Origin: Acanthosepion pharaonis
Lineage: Eukaryota > Mollusca > Cephalopoda > Sepiida > Sepiidae
DNA length: 64,000 bases
Reading direction: 5' to 3'
Assembly (NCBI GenBank): GCA_903632075.3
Contig: CAHIKZ030000252.1
Location: forward strand, 582,501 to 646,500
The position numbers and the translations under genes are program-made. Positions 10,905 through 22,112 of the stretch are shown piece after piece (within the stretch, counting starts at the first letter, position 1; each line of letters begins with the position of its first letter). The notes beneath the pieces are model-generated. The model worked only from the letters and a program-made list of their open reading frames with translations. It made no database searches and was not told where the DNA came from.

Positions 10905-11420
10905 TCGTATTGTGAGACAGGATGATTTCTTTGGTAACGAAGAAAAGAATACTGAGCAGTTACGTGACAGCTGTTCTTCTTTACGGCAGTGAATGTTGGA
11001 CAATTTCTTCAAAGAAGGCTCGAGGCGACGGAGATATGATTCTACAGAAGGATGCTAAGGATAACATGGATCGAGCGTGTGATCAATGATGAGGTGTTAG
11101 AGAGGTTGCAAACAAGGAGGAGGCTTATACGTAGCAGCAGGGAGAGGCAACAGAAGATCCTGGGACATATAATGAGGAAGAAGTGCATGAAGAATCTGAT
11201 ACTCAATGGTCGAATAGTGGGAAAGAGAGACAAGGGAATGCAACACATACTTAGCGACCTTAAGCAAGTGGATGACAGAACGTGCTCTGGGGGAGGTGGC
11301 AGAAGGAAGGAACTTGCTGAAAGCTACAAGGGATAGAAGGAGGTGGAGAGCCATGATCGCCTACTCCCTGAAAGAACATGGCACATGGAAAGAAAAAAGA
11401 ACCAAAGCCGTAGAAGCCGG
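10905..11420 (+). pseudogene. LINE R reverse-transcriptase C-terminus (copy 1)
   Basis: Decayed C-terminal part of a LINE polyprotein, frameshifted. Readable pieces include a YGSECWTIS-like motif near 10990, then MLRITWIERVINDEVLERL and ILGHIMRK, a pattern typical of the region downstream of the reverse transcriptase in RTE/CR1-type non-LTR retrotransposons. Other copies lie at 38240-38760 (plus), 51165-51870 (minus) and 53360-53595 (minus). The 5' end is missing, as is usual for truncated LINEs. It is certainly non-functional. Confidence 0.8.
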
Positions 11421-12187
11421 GAGAGGGGGCTGTAGCTCCGCCAAAAAATTTTGCTAATTGTAGTATTTTTACAGGGTTTTATTTTAACAAAATATAATAA
11501 AAAAAACAAGAAAGAAAAAAATCTACCCAAGCAAGAAAGACAAAATCTTGCATAAAAATGTTTTGCTGTAGTTGTTTTATTGTCTTTCAGATTCAAATAA
11601 AAAAGAAATAAGTAAAAGAAAATTTTTCTTTCCTTAACAAAGGTATATTTTTCCCTTTTGACAGTCAAAATAAATAAATAAATAACATCAAATGAAATGT
11701 TCTTTCATTTGTAACACAGACGGTTCTCTATGATTTCGAAGATGATTTTTGCCAATTTTGGGGGACTGGAAATTTAAATGCTCTTACCGCTAACCATGTT
11801 GGCGGTCTTTCATAACTTAAGGCTAAATTTTAAATATTCATCCCGCCCACTAAACATTTGTCTCTGGTACGGCCCTGTTAATGCGTTTCTTTAGTATGAA
11901 TCTTTTAATTAAATGTGATGTTTATTTAATGTCCAGATACCCATTAATGTCATGGATAAATGACATCAATGAGAATTTACCAAAATTAAAATGATAGCAT
12001 TTTACCCCTATTTTCTAGATTCTTTACATTTTGTTAAAACGTTTCCCTCCTGTCTATTCAAACTTTTCGTTTATGTGCCATGTCCCTTCAGGACAAAGTG
12101 GTCATGTCTCGCCACAATCTCCTATTATTTGTTGCTCTAAGTAAATTTGGACATTTTACATTCCTCATTTATCCATTCAGTCAAACT
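11421..12187. other. AT-rich spacer, possible tiny LINE R tail
   Basis: Mostly featureless. A short string at about 12074-12110 on the minus strand resembles the 3' end of LINE R (compare 11350-11380) but is too short to call. Confidence 0.35.
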
Positions 12188-12660
12188 CAGTGGTTCCAAA
12201 ACCGATTTGGGGCCATGCCCTACTTTGGTATTTCTAAAGTTCTGGTGCCCCCTCCCCCCTGTAATATTTAAATCTTACTGCAATTCACGTGAAGGAAGCA
12301 AGCTCAATGGTGACTCGCGCTGGTTAGCCGACAAAACATAGTCTCTACCAGCAACATGCATCACGCTCTCACCTTCGTCGAGACAGGCGAGTCTGGGGTG
12401 ACGGCAAATACCCTGTATTACACATGTACGTAAATACAGACAAAATATTTTTATATATTCATAGTGTATATGCATTGTATGTATTACCATCATTAACATT
12501 AACACTCTCACTCAGACTCACTAGATTACAATAATAATAACAACTCATTCTCGAATTGCCCCCTTATTCTGTTGGTATAGTAAGCCTGAATGTTGCAGAT
12601 TCTACGAAAATATTACCATACCCCACCGGTGGGGCATGCGCCCCACGCTGGGAATCATTG
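12188..12660. mobile_element. hAT-like non-autonomous element
   Basis: Left end CAGTGGTTCCAAAACC and right end (reverse complement) CAATGATTCCCAGCG are imperfect inverted repeats of the form CARTGRTTCC, typical of hAT elements. Flanking 8-mers GTCAAACT and ACCTAACT agree at 5 of 8 positions, compatible with an aged 8-bp target duplication. GC-rich subterminal strings (GGGGCCATGCCC, GGGGCATGCGCCCC) are also usual for this group. There is no transposase frame at 473 bp. Confidence 0.55.
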
Positions 12661-12839
12661 ACCTAACTTGGTCAGTTAACTCACAGTTTCACTCTGATTC
12701 CTTAGCTTTCAGTATGTCTTGTGAGTGTTAAATTCTTCATTAATTGTCCTAGAAATAATAGCTTAAACTTTCTGATTGTAATCGCCCTGTCGGCTAGGGA
12801 TGTAGAATAAGATGACTACGCCTCTGTAAATAAGTAAGA

Positions 12840-13110
12840 CCCCCCACCCCAAATGGACCACGTGTTGGTCGTGGTTGGCGACCCGTGGTGCCTGGGGATG
12901 AGATCCTAGTTGTTGAGGGTTTCAGCGGTCAAGGTTATGTAATTTCGATTCCTAAAACAAAACATTGACCCTTACCTGGACTAGACGGGCGATCGGAGAG
13001 GCCCTATCCGATCATTCGGCTGGTCAGGTCAAACCCTAACGTCTATAACGATAACAAATTATTGAGTACTTTAGGGAAATCTTTACCGAAATGAACTATT
13101 GGATGAATAA
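12840..13110 (+). mobile_element. Probable 5' untranslated region of the LINE
   Basis: A locally GC-rich stretch (CCCCCCACCCC, GGTCGTGGTTGGCGACC, ACTAGACGGGCGATCGG) lying before ORF1 in the same orientation. Its composition differs sharply from the flanks. I recall similar leader sequences before two-ORF LINEs of invertebrates, so this placement is inference from position and style. The 13110-13430 segment between it and ORF1 is AT-rich and uninformative. Confidence 0.4.
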
Positions 13111-13429
13111 CAACTAAATCTAATGTATAGGCGTATAGAAAGCGATTGTTGAGGGCCAATCGGTTCATAGAGACATTTAGGCTTTAACATAAATGTTAGC
13201 CCGCGATTTTGTTCACTGAAAATATGGGTGGCGCAACAAATGTGGTGACAGTTGCTTTGGGTCTCTCAGGAATGTGAGTATATTGGTTTGTGTAGCCCTG
13301 ACATTTTAAAACGATTGGGATCCGAGGTGGGTTTGGAACAAAGGTAGTGAAATTTAATTCATAAAAATTATGAATCAAATTTAAAAAAAAACAACAAAAA
13401 AAACAAACAAGTGATACCTTTCAGACTCG

Positions 13430-14540
13430 GATTCTGAGATAGAAACTAATACGGACTTTCCGAAATTTCTTTTGCTCAAGTCCTTGAAGGAAACTCCTTT
13501 GTTGGGACTGTCACCTTTCTTGATTGAGAAAGTATTGTCCAGTAGGATTAATTTGAAATCTGTTAGAAAGATGAGACTGCAATTTGATGGTGGAGTTTGA
13601 AAACAGGTAACACGGTGAATCTATAATGAAAATGAAGACTTTGTATGATATGAATATCAAACCTTTCCCTCACACAAGACTTCAAAGGGAGTGAGTAGAA
13701 GTAAAGATATCTCTGGCCACCCCAGAAGAAATTTCGTCTGCCTTGGGAAGCCAGATTACCGAAAGATCTCTATTAGAAGAAATGATGAAAAATTGTTTAT
13801 GGGTACATACATTCTTATGTTTAATCCATCTAAGATTCCATCTGAAATCAAAATAGACTACAATGTGGAACTATATATCAGGAATTTTGGACCTCACAGA
13901 GATAGCTGTAGGAGTCTGCCTACATGCGCAAAATGTGACCAAAAAGACTCAGATCCTGCTGAAGAAGAACGCCAGGATGAAATTAAATACGCAAATTGCT
14001 AGGAAAATCATCCATCTTACTCTCGAAATTGTGATTACTGGAAAAAGAAAAAGAAAAAGAGATCATAGAAGTGAAATATACTAGGGACATTTCTTTTATA
14101 GACGCAAACAAACGTATTTGAAGAGTGCATGAGTGACCCTTCTTACGCAAGAATAGTGGATAGGACAGGTCCAAATAACTCCAATAATATTGACAAGTCT
14201 AGGTACAATATTGAGGGACTCGTACAAATAGGGTCGAATAATTGGCCGAATTATCAAAAAAAAAAAAAATCTGAAAGAACTATATTACAAGGAAAAGGAA
14301 AAAAGAAAAGGTAACTGCCAATAAGAGTAAAACGTCGTCTTTGGCTTAGACCACTCCCCTCAAATGTATTAAGTTATCTGTAGAACAAACGACAACAGAG
14401 ATCGCCTATAAGTCTACGAAAAGTCCCTACACATTAGATTAAGTGCATCACCAAAAGAGAACGGAAAGGACCAAGCAAAAGCCGGATATACACAATGCTC
14501 AAGTCTCTACTGAAAAACATTTGGATAAGTTGGAAGATAT
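13430..14540 (+). pseudogene. LINE ORF1 with CCHC zinc-knuckle remnants
   Basis: RNA-binding ORF1 of the LINE, broken by several frameshifts. Around 13466-13580 a Leu/Phe-rich start is readable in shifting frames. An intact piece at 13691-14002 continues it, and NHPSYSRNC near 14006-14040 is the tail of a C-X2-C-X4-H-X4-C knuckle. CAKC at about 13924-13938 belongs to a second knuckle. The first CXXC pair has been replaced or deleted. In this LINE group ORF1 binds the transcript and delivers it for reverse transcription. The domain order ahead of ORF2 supports the call. Non-functional. Confidence 0.75.
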
Positions 14541-14649
14541 GGAAGTGGTAAGTCAAAACTCACAGACGGTTACAATTTCTAAATTAAAACAAATTAAGAA
14601 CTAATAAGCCATACATACAAAAAAAAATACAAGTTTTTATAAAATTAAG

Positions 14650-15260
14650 CAATGGAACTGCCGTGGACTGAATGCAAACATTAACGTGCTGCTTCTATTA
14701 ATAACAGACATGACTCCGGCAGTTATTTGCCTTCAGGAAAACATTCTTCAGAGGGATGATAAAATAAATATTAGAGAGTACCAGAAATACAATTATATAA
14801 ATGACACTGGTCTTCGGGCATCAGGTAGTACATCCATCTTAGTCAGGGATGATGTTCCACAAAGTCAGATGAACCTAACAACAAATTTACAGGCGATTGC
14901 TCTAAAAGTAACGCAACACAGATCCATTAACATCTGGTCGGAGTACATTCCACCGAATGAAGAGATAAATGAAACCGAAATTCAGGAAGTTATAAGACAA
15001 CTCCCTTTATGTTATTAGGGGATTTGAATTGTCACAACAGCATATGAGGCTGTAAAGATACAAACCAGAAAGGAAAGAGTATGGGATTTGTTATAAATAA
15101 CAAGGATTTGTGTAACTATAACGATAAATCCCCAACTTTTATAGATACATTCTCTGGCAGTTACTGTGCAATCCTTCTATCATTATGAAATTTTCCTGAA
15201 AGGTACTGATGGGCACAAGTGGTAGCGATCATTTTCCAATTGTTCTGTAAAATTCATAGC
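14650..15260 (+). pseudogene. LINE ORF2, AP-endonuclease domain
   Basis: First domain of ORF2, which nicks target DNA. WNCRG is at 14653-14667. An ICLQE motif with the catalytic Glu lies near 14722-14739, GDLN is at 15018-15029 after a frameshift at about 15005, and SDHFP with the catalytic His is at 15223-15237. These are the standard motifs of the exonuclease/endonuclease/phosphatase fold used by APE-type LINEs. The frame 14686-15018 is intact; the rest is shifted. The catalytic residues are readable but the frame is destroyed. Confidence 0.88.
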
Positions 15261-15280
15261 AAAGTGACAAAAATCCCTAA

Positions 15281-17120
15281 TGATGGAAATTGAGTAAAGC
15301 AAACTGGAAGGAATTGCAAAAGGTATGCTGTGAAAAAATAGAAGGATTATGCATCAGGGACATAACACAGTTTACAGAAATCCTGGTCTTTATAGCAAGG
15401 AAATGCATCTCCAAAGAGTAAAATAATAATAATAAAAAAAACATAATAAACCTTGGTTAAATGATGAGTGTTAAAAGACTATCAGGCTCAGAAGAAGATT
15501 TAAACAAAGAGAACATAACAATTAACTTGCTGAAATTTAAGTAACTTCGAGAAAATAATCAAAGACAACAGATAGGAATGTTGGAAAAATCATATCAGCA
15601 AACTTAGTTCAGCGACAAAAACAAAATCTGTAGTGATTTTCCAAGCGTAGATATGACACAAGGCCGAATGTAGGGGGCACCCAGTGAGGATCGAACTCAC
15701 TGCCCAGTCGTAATTGTTCTAGCGAGACAAGATTGCTAACTATTACACCACCTCGAGGTGCCATTAAAACAATATCTGTATGGGATATGATAAATACGAT
15801 AGCTGGTAAATTTCATATGAATGCAATAAAACACGTTTCCATAAATGATAGTAAAATAACCAGCGAAATTTTATCGCTGAGGATTTAGCAATAACCAGCT
15901 CTACAAACTCATCAGCCAAGAATGGTTGTCAACAATTTGTTAAGTTCAAACAAAATGAATCTATAAAGAAAGCCACCAATACAGCCGTGTGACCAAACGA
16001 CATTCGTTACCAAATCCTAAAGCAGCTGCCAAAAAAAATCCTTGCAAATATTGCTAAAATTATTTAATAACATATGGACAAGGGGCCAGTTCCCAGATTT
16101 GCAGAAACAGTTTTTTTTTTATCATTCCTATTCCGAAACCTGGGAAGGATGATTCAGATCCAGGAATTTACAGGCCGATAGCGTTAGCCACTTGTCTGTG
16201 TAAAACTATGGAAATAATGGTCAACAAAGGATCGATTTAGTACTTGGAAAAAAACGGCCTAATCAGTGATTATCAATGTGCGTTCAGGAAAAAAAAGTAC
16301 CATGGATCATTTAATGCGGCAGGAGACCTTTGTCAGGGAAGCATTTCTTCGGAAGGAACATCTCACGACAGTCTTTTTCGACTTAGAAGAAGCCTTTGAT
16401 ATTATATGGAACTTCTGCATGAACTTGGCCTAAGAGGTGGGCTGACACAATTCATAAGGAACTTCCTAAAAACCTAAATTTTCAATTCCGCGTAGAAAGT
16501 ACACTATGGGAAGTACAAGATCAAGAAGTTCCACAAGGAAGCATTCTGTCAGAGACATTTTTTGCGTTAAAGTCAACTCTATATTTAAATCCTAAGCCTA
16601 GGAGTTAGATGCTCTATCTATGTTGAGGATTTCTTAATCATTTAAAAATTTCAATAAATGAACACAATAGAAAGGCAAACTCAGCAATGATAAAATAACA
16701 TACAGAAATGGGCCATGGAAAATGGGTCTATGTTTTCTAAAACAAAACCCAAATGTATACATTTCTGCAAATGACGAAAATTACATAATGATACATGTTT
16801 GAAATTAGATGAAGCAGAAATTCCAGTAGCGGAACAACTCAAATTTCTAGGTGTAAATTTTGACATGAAACTAACTTTTATTCCTCATCTGAAGTATTTG
16901 AAAACGAAATGTAGCAAAGTCGTACAACATCTGCGTGTAGTGGCTCATACTGAATAGGGAGCAGATAGTATACGTTTATCAAATTATATAGATCGCTACT
17001 CCGTTCCAAACTGGATTATGCTACTTTTATATATGGGGCAGCCTGAAGTCGTACATAAAATTCCTTAACGCAACTTACCATCAAGAGCTCAGATTAGTGA
17101 TCGGGACCTATAAAAAATCA
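15281..17120 (+). pseudogene. LINE ORF2, linker and reverse transcriptase
   Basis: Continues the endonuclease in the same orientation and is interrupted by a SINE at 15633-15768. The RT fingers and palm are readable: a RPIALA-like segment near 16170, FRKKKSTMDH-like around 16278-16311, the first catalytic region FDLEEAFD at 16377-16400, PQGSI at 16531-16545, and the active-site box as YVED at 16619-16630 in place of YADD. A FLGV motif follows near 16845. Several frameshifts and stops are present. The changed active-site box alone would abolish polymerase activity. Confidence 0.88.
15621..15780 (-). mobile_element. SINE family 3 nested in the LINE, with target-site duplication
   Basis: On the minus strand the element starts with a tRNA-like head at 15762: the acceptor strand GGCACCT can pair with GGGTGCC. 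It continues with GGTGTAATAGTTAGCA (A-box-like) and a T-arm with GTTCGATCC flanked by CAGTGA/TCACTG (B box). A short tail ending near 15633 follows. ACAAAATCTGTA (15621-15632) and ACAATATCTGTA (15769-15780) are 12-bp direct repeats with one mismatch. Removing the insert reconnects the LINE reading frame. It is a SINE and not a tRNA gene: it has a tail and the anticodon stem is imperfect. Confidence 0.85.
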
Positions 17121-17289
17121 CCGGTGGAGAACTTATATACAGAAGACGATTAAACCCCTTCAAATCTACGGTGTATTAAATTGACATTGCAGTATTATGT
17201 AAAAATTAAATCATGACCAACTAATCCAGCTTATAGAAATGCATTTGACCCAAATTATTGCGATCATTTCTGTCAAGCAGAAAATGCCA

Positions 17290-18300
17290 TACAACCATAT
17301 GAACATAGGATGAAATCCATTTTTAAAGAATTAGGTACTTCATTATCAAATATGCAAGAAACAGCGGTATTCAGTGTTCCACCATGGGCGATTAAACATC
17401 CTGAAGTCATTCTTCAAATGCATAAATTTCTAAAGAAACCCCCACCTCACCCTCTCACATTTCTGGACAAGTTCCAGGAAATGCTGGAAACATTCCACGA
17501 TTATGCAACCATCAATACGGATGGATCAAAAAGTGGGGAGAAAATAGGATGTACAGACCTAATCCAAAAATTTACCAAAAAGAAACGCCTCCCAATGGGA
17601 AGTTCGGTTTTCACTGCAGAGGCTTATGAAATTGAGTTAGCTCTAGACATCGTTACTGAGAGCAAAATAAAGAGCTCCCTAATCATTTCAGACTCATTCT
17701 ATGTCCTATCTGCTTCGGAGGGGAACAAATCCAATAATCCAGTTATTATTAAAATATTACAGAAAATCGACCCAGTGAAAAATAGAGAAATATAATATTA
17801 TTTTGGATCCCTCGCCACATTGAAATACAAGTTCATTGTAGAGCAGACCTAGCAGCCAAATTAGCTTTGGATATAAATGTGGATACAGCGATCAAGGTCC
17901 TTTATACAGATTTTAAGGAGGTGATAAATATTTTTTTTTTAAATGGCAAGAGTACTGGGACGATTACCTGCATAATAAACTGTATGCAATCCAGCCCAAG
18001 CTGGGAGTAAGTAATACAACATTCAGAAAGTCTCGTAAAGAGGAGGTTGTAACTGCCCGCTTACGCATCGGCCATACGAGAATGACATATTCTTTCCTAA
18101 TAAGGAGGTTCAACCAGTGTGCCAAGCATGTAAAACAGTATTGTCTATTAAACATATTTTGAGAGTGTCCAGGAGTAGTTATCTCAAGACAGCAATTTTC
18201 TAATATTAATAACAAGTTTGAACTCTTCGAGAAAGTAAATGTGCATGATATGCTATCATTTTTAAAAGTTGTCGGTCTCTACAAGAAAATAAAAATATAA
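17290..18300 (+). pseudogene. LINE ORF2, RNase H domain and C-terminus
   Basis: An intact frame at 17310-17795 holds the RNase H start: INTDGSK (17511-17531, first catalytic Asp), FTAEAYEIELAL (about 17609-17645, catalytic Glu) and IISDS (next Asp). The WIP-H motif follows in another frame near 17804. RNase H after the RT, together with an APE endonuclease and zinc-knuckle ORF1, places the element in the I/Jockey assemblage of LINEs. Downstream to about 18300 the C-terminal tail is readable only in scraps. The two plus-strand ORFs span roughly 4.9 kb including the SINE insert. Confidence 0.85.
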
Positions 18301-18565
18301 AACAGAAAAGAATAACCATGAAACAAAGTTTTTTATAATAAAAAAAATAAATAAAGTAAAAAAATATATCTACGAAAGCAGACTCTCGATAAAAAGCCCT
18401 CTTTGCAGAAATAAAACTAAGAAATTGGATATGTAGAGAATAAATATTGCTCACAATTTATTTAAAGTAAATAATATTATCAGCAATGTAATTTTCTCTA
18501 GACAGAGGCCATCTCTGCAAAAGTGTTAATGATTTTATTACAAAAGAATATATTTTTGTTCATAC

Positions 18566-18568
<3 letters not shown>

Positions 18569-18646
<78 letters not shown>

Positions 18647-18657
18647 TGTAGACATGT

Positions 18658-18754
<97 letters not shown>
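18569..18754. repeat. Compound (TA)n(GA)n(TA)n microsatellite
   Basis: (TA)n at 18569-18636, (GA)n at 18637-18646 and a second (TA)n at 18662-18754. The Ile-Tyr frames here are not genes. Confidence 0.97.
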
Positions 18755-18755
<1 letters not shown>

Positions 18756-18840
18756 CTCTAATATTCGTCCCATCTCCCATACTTACACTTTCTCTAAATT
18801 GTATTTTTATTTCGGAGTTGTTTTTTTCTGTTTTCTTTTA

Positions 18841-18932
18841 GAATTTGTAGGTCTGATGAATTGGATCGTATTTACGATTCCAATGGAATAAATTGACCAT
18901 GGAATATTAGTGTTTAAGTCTTTTTATTATAC

Positions 18933-18990
<58 letters not shown>
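18841..18990 (+). repeat. Penelope-like terminal repeat piece ending in (TA)n
   Basis: CTGATGA at 18853-18859 is followed by a 10-bp stem (ATTGGATCGT/ACGATTCCAAT, one bulge) and then GGAATAAATTG. The layout mirrors the terminal repeats at 21240 and 60132. The sequence then runs into (ACAT)n and (AT)n from about 18931 to 18990. Family membership is inferred from the shared layout rather than from long similarity. Confidence 0.4.
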
Positions 18991-18993
<3 letters not shown>

Positions 18994-18994
18994 C

Positions 18995-19325
18995 GCCATG
19001 AAAAGACAAAAATTATTTTTATTACAACACATGAAGATAATAAATAATGAGTAAAACTGAAAAACGGGCTAGCTAACCGGTTTCAAACCTCGCTCAACAG
19101 AGCTAAATTGAGGTTTAAATTATAATAGAATTATCACTAAAAACATGGGCTATATGTACAGGTGGGAGGAATATTGCTTAGATAGAAATTAGTTGGAGGC
19201 CCAGTACGAAATACTTCTGTTTACACAGAAAGGACTTCAAACATAAAATATAAATGGTCTTTCAAGTGTTAATTCGAATGGGACTTGCTAAGAATAGTAA
19301 ATGAGTCCACACAGAAATTAGTGGC
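18995..19325 (-). mobile_element. PLE-A 3' region
   Basis: Non-coding sequence downstream of the PLE-A frame on the minus strand, ending at the (AT)n tract near 18990. It contains a hairpin with AACCTC/GAGGTT arms around CTGTTGA (minus strand, 19100-19094) followed by GAAACC (19084-19079), a weak echo of the hammerhead-like layout of other Penelope-like ends in the window. Confidence 0.5.
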
Positions 19326-21051
19326 ACAATTATGACTATTTATTAGGTGCTCTGCGATGGGAGACCCGTATATATTGGTCAGAATGTCTGAAGGAATGTA
19401 CTTAAAATCGTAGATTTTTGTTGGAATGTGTTGCTTTATTATGACATCCAGCCTTTGAGTCGTTCTCCCTATGTAGTGTGAGCCACAACTACATTTAAAG
19501 AAATAAATTAAAGAACTGTTATGATGTGGATGGAGAACGTCTGTCTGTATGGATAGAAGGGTCGACTTGGCAGATAAGACTACACGAATGTTAGCAGCAA
19601 AGTAACAATGTCTAACCGCTACGGAAACATGCTTGGCATATCTATCACTGATATTACCCAGCCAAGGAAGGCGTAGGTATACAGGACATCTTTGTACGAT
19701 AGCAGGTTTAACTTAATGGAATTCAGTAATTTTATTCTTAATAACTGATTGAACAATGTCCGACGGTTAGGAATTATTGCAGAGAGTAGAGGTAATAAAC
19801 CTGAGTTCATAATCTAACTTAATCTTAAAATATATCATTAAAGCCCTATGGGTAAGGGTTTTAATTAAATTAATTTTAGGTTTGACGGGACAAAAAGGTA
19901 TATAAACTAGTAAATGTCGGTTTATGATAAACAGATGCAACAAAACACGACGAAGATCTGCTAACGAATTCATCAAGAAAAGGAAGAGAAAAATCAATTT
20001 TCCCTTTCTTGTGTAAATTTTAAAGATGGATGCATATTATTAAGGGACGAAAGAAAATGGCCCGCTTCAATCTAGTTATCAAAGAGATGAATGGTGTCAT
20101 CAACGTAACGGAAGTAAACGTCAGGTTTAGTAGGTTTCAATAACACACTCTTTTCGTGGAATCCAACAAAGATGTTTGCATTAAATCGGTCCTAAGTGAA
20201 AACCCATCAAAACACCATCAACTTGCCTATACATAACGCCGTCGAAACTAAACAGACATCGCGGCAAATTTCATCAGTTCGACGAAAACTTCATCAGGAA
20301 TAACAGGAAGACACAACTGACCATGATATAGACCATCAGCATATGTATCAATAGTCTTAGTAAGTGGAACTTAGGTAAATAGACTAGAAATATCGTAGGA
20401 ACATATATATTTATCCATCGACGAATAATGCTGCATGAAATCAAAGAATTCAAACGAATCTTTAAAACAGGCAGAGTTATAAAGTTTCAAATCTGACTAT
20501 AATATGGTGGAAAGCCATTTAGCTACGCCATGTTGGGCAGACGTTATTATGACAAAATAGGTCTCAATGGAACCCCAAACTTTATGAGTTTTGTGCAAAC
20601 CATAGAGACAGGGACGAATGGAACCCGAGGGTCTAATTAAATTAGAAATGTCAGTGGGCAATTTCACACTTTTTACTCACTTAACACGGCGTTTTTGGAA
20701 CTTAGCCTCAATAGAATAAAATTTATCTATTGGGCCTAAGTGGACAAATTTAGAGTAATCCCCAATAATAGTCATCATCATCACATAATCTTGATAATCA
20801 AGAATGGCAACAACAGAGCCTTTATCAGGTTTCATAATCACCAAAGATTTCTTATTACGAAGTGCTTTGATTACCTGATATTGTTCCCTGTTCCACTTTG
20901 ATTTACTAAGGCAAACAGGAGTACTCTCGTAAGAATGTGATATATTGTTTAAATTGGCTTTAAAGTCAGTGACATTGCTAACAGATTCAGGCTGAAGGTT
21001 TGCTAAATGAGTAAACAAAACATGGCGGTAATAAAATTTTGTACCCCAAAT

Positions 21052-21072
<21 letters not shown>
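19326..21072 (-). pseudogene. PLE-A: Penelope-like reverse transcriptase and GIY-YIG endonuclease
   Basis: Decayed Penelope-like element read right to left. RT features include VIMKPDKGS (about 20840-20810), an LYG-HKTHK motif near 20600, a YDISSLFT-like segment near 20400, a GVLMG-H-GP motif near 20220 and an intact YVDDT box at 20108-20094. The thumb reads KPTFTSLY near 19910. The C-terminal endonuclease reads CSCGSHYIGRTTQRL at about 19500-19440, matching the GIY-YIG fold of Penelope elements. Several stops and frameshifts make it inactive. The left end abuts (AT)n and the coding part is cut off at the right by (CA)n(TA)n. Confidence 0.88.
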
Positions 21073-21127
<55 letters not shown>

Positions 21128-21128
21128 C
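21052..21128. repeat. (CA)n(TA)n microsatellite
   Basis: (CA)n 21052-21075 runs into (AT)n to 21128. It truncates the 5' end of PLE-A. Confidence 0.96.
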
Positions 21129-21239
21129 ATACTTCTCTCCCACCTCACTTCCTCACTTCGTTAATTTCACATACGCTTGGTGCGCTCCGTCAAAAATGTT
21201 TAAGTTTCTTTTCATTTTTCATTTCAACCTTTGGAAGTA

Positions 21240-21405
21240 AAGTCTGATGATCCAGAGACCTTTAAAAGGGTTGTGGTGAAATAACTTATTACATGGAACC
21301 TTAAAGTGATCTGTTTTTATTCAAACATATTTGCTCTGAATTTACATTGAGCTCTTTGGATATCATCCTCCTTGGGTCTACCCATACGGATTACCTAGTT
21401 TTACA
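21240..21405 (+). repeat. Penelope-like terminal repeat, plus copy
   Basis: CTGATGA (21244-21250) precedes a long imperfect stem (CCAGAGACCTTT/AAAAGGGTTGTGG) and then GAAAT. Next comes CCTTAAAGTGATCTGTTTTT and a tail CATTGAGCTCTTTGGAT. The same sequence recurs inverted at 60088-60176, in plus orientation at 60192-60300, and partly at 30281-30360. It ends just before a (TA)n(CA)n tract. Confidence 0.7.
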
Positions 21406-21407
21406 TA

Positions 21408-21410
<3 letters not shown>

Positions 21411-21467
<57 letters not shown>

Positions 21468-21468
21468 G
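21411..21468. repeat. (TA)n(CA)n microsatellite
   Basis: (TA)n 21411-21450 followed by (CA)n 21451-21468, immediately preceding a SINE. Confidence 0.96.
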
Positions 21469-21745
21469 GTAGAGTAACGGATAGTGGATTGTATTGAGGA
21501 ATCGGAGAGTCGAGTTCGAATTCCAGTCGAATCCATTACGTGCTAATACCATTGTGAAAGGTATGATTTCTCTTCTTCTCCTCACAAATATCAGGCCCCA
21601 CCGGGTTCTATAGCCTTGGATGACAACTGGTCTACCGCAGAAAGAAATCGCAACCTACTGCTGGAAAGATATTCCTCGTCAGTCATGTATCGAAAGATAC
21701 ATGATCGCCTTAGCGTGTATCCCGCATGGCACACATATATATATA
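21468..21745 (+). mobile_element. SINE family 4, fullest copy
   Basis: A tRNA-like head begins GGTAGAGTAACGGATAGTGG (A-box-like) and has GTTCGAATTCC at 21514-21524, close to a pol III B box. A body follows with CCATTACGTGCTAATACC, CCGGGTTCTATAGCCTTGGA and CGTCAGTCATGTATCG. Related pieces occur at 1984-2085, 56462-56652, 59830-59940 and 61240-61372. Frames in the antisense direction are incidental. Confidence 0.7.
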
Positions 21746-22112
21746 TAAATTTGTTGGCATTAACCTTTGAGGTTAATATGCCATAAAACAAAACGAACTG
21801 ATTGCAATTATCAATTTCCTTGTTAATTCCTTCTTTTTTTTTGAAACTTTCTTCTTGCTTATATGGTAGTTTCTGCATTTGTCAATAGAACCACATCTCT
21901 GTTGCTTCAAGTCTCCAAATAGCTATCAGAAATCATAGTAGTTCGTAACTCTTTTTTTCCTTCTAATGAAAATTTCATAGGCTATTTTGTTTAGATTCTA
22001 AAATACATATATATTCCTATGAGCTTTCAGAATTATATGCCATGCATCGTTTGTTAGTACACCACTAAAATAGTAACACTTCACGATCTACTTGATTTTA
22101 ACTTCCCAACTA
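21746..22112. other. AT-rich spacer
   Basis: No gene or repeat recognised. Confidence 0.4.

Noticed and set aside
15690..15768. Possible functional tRNA gene on the minus strand
   Set aside because: The acceptor and T arms pair well, but the anticodon stem is imperfect, position 33 would be C rather than T, and a SINE tail and target-site duplication flank it.
18498..18780. 91- and 80-codon open frames
   Set aside because: They are translations of (TA)n, giving alternating Ile and Tyr. The same applies to frames at 5688-5870, 28533-28751, 39379-39579 and 40064-40441.
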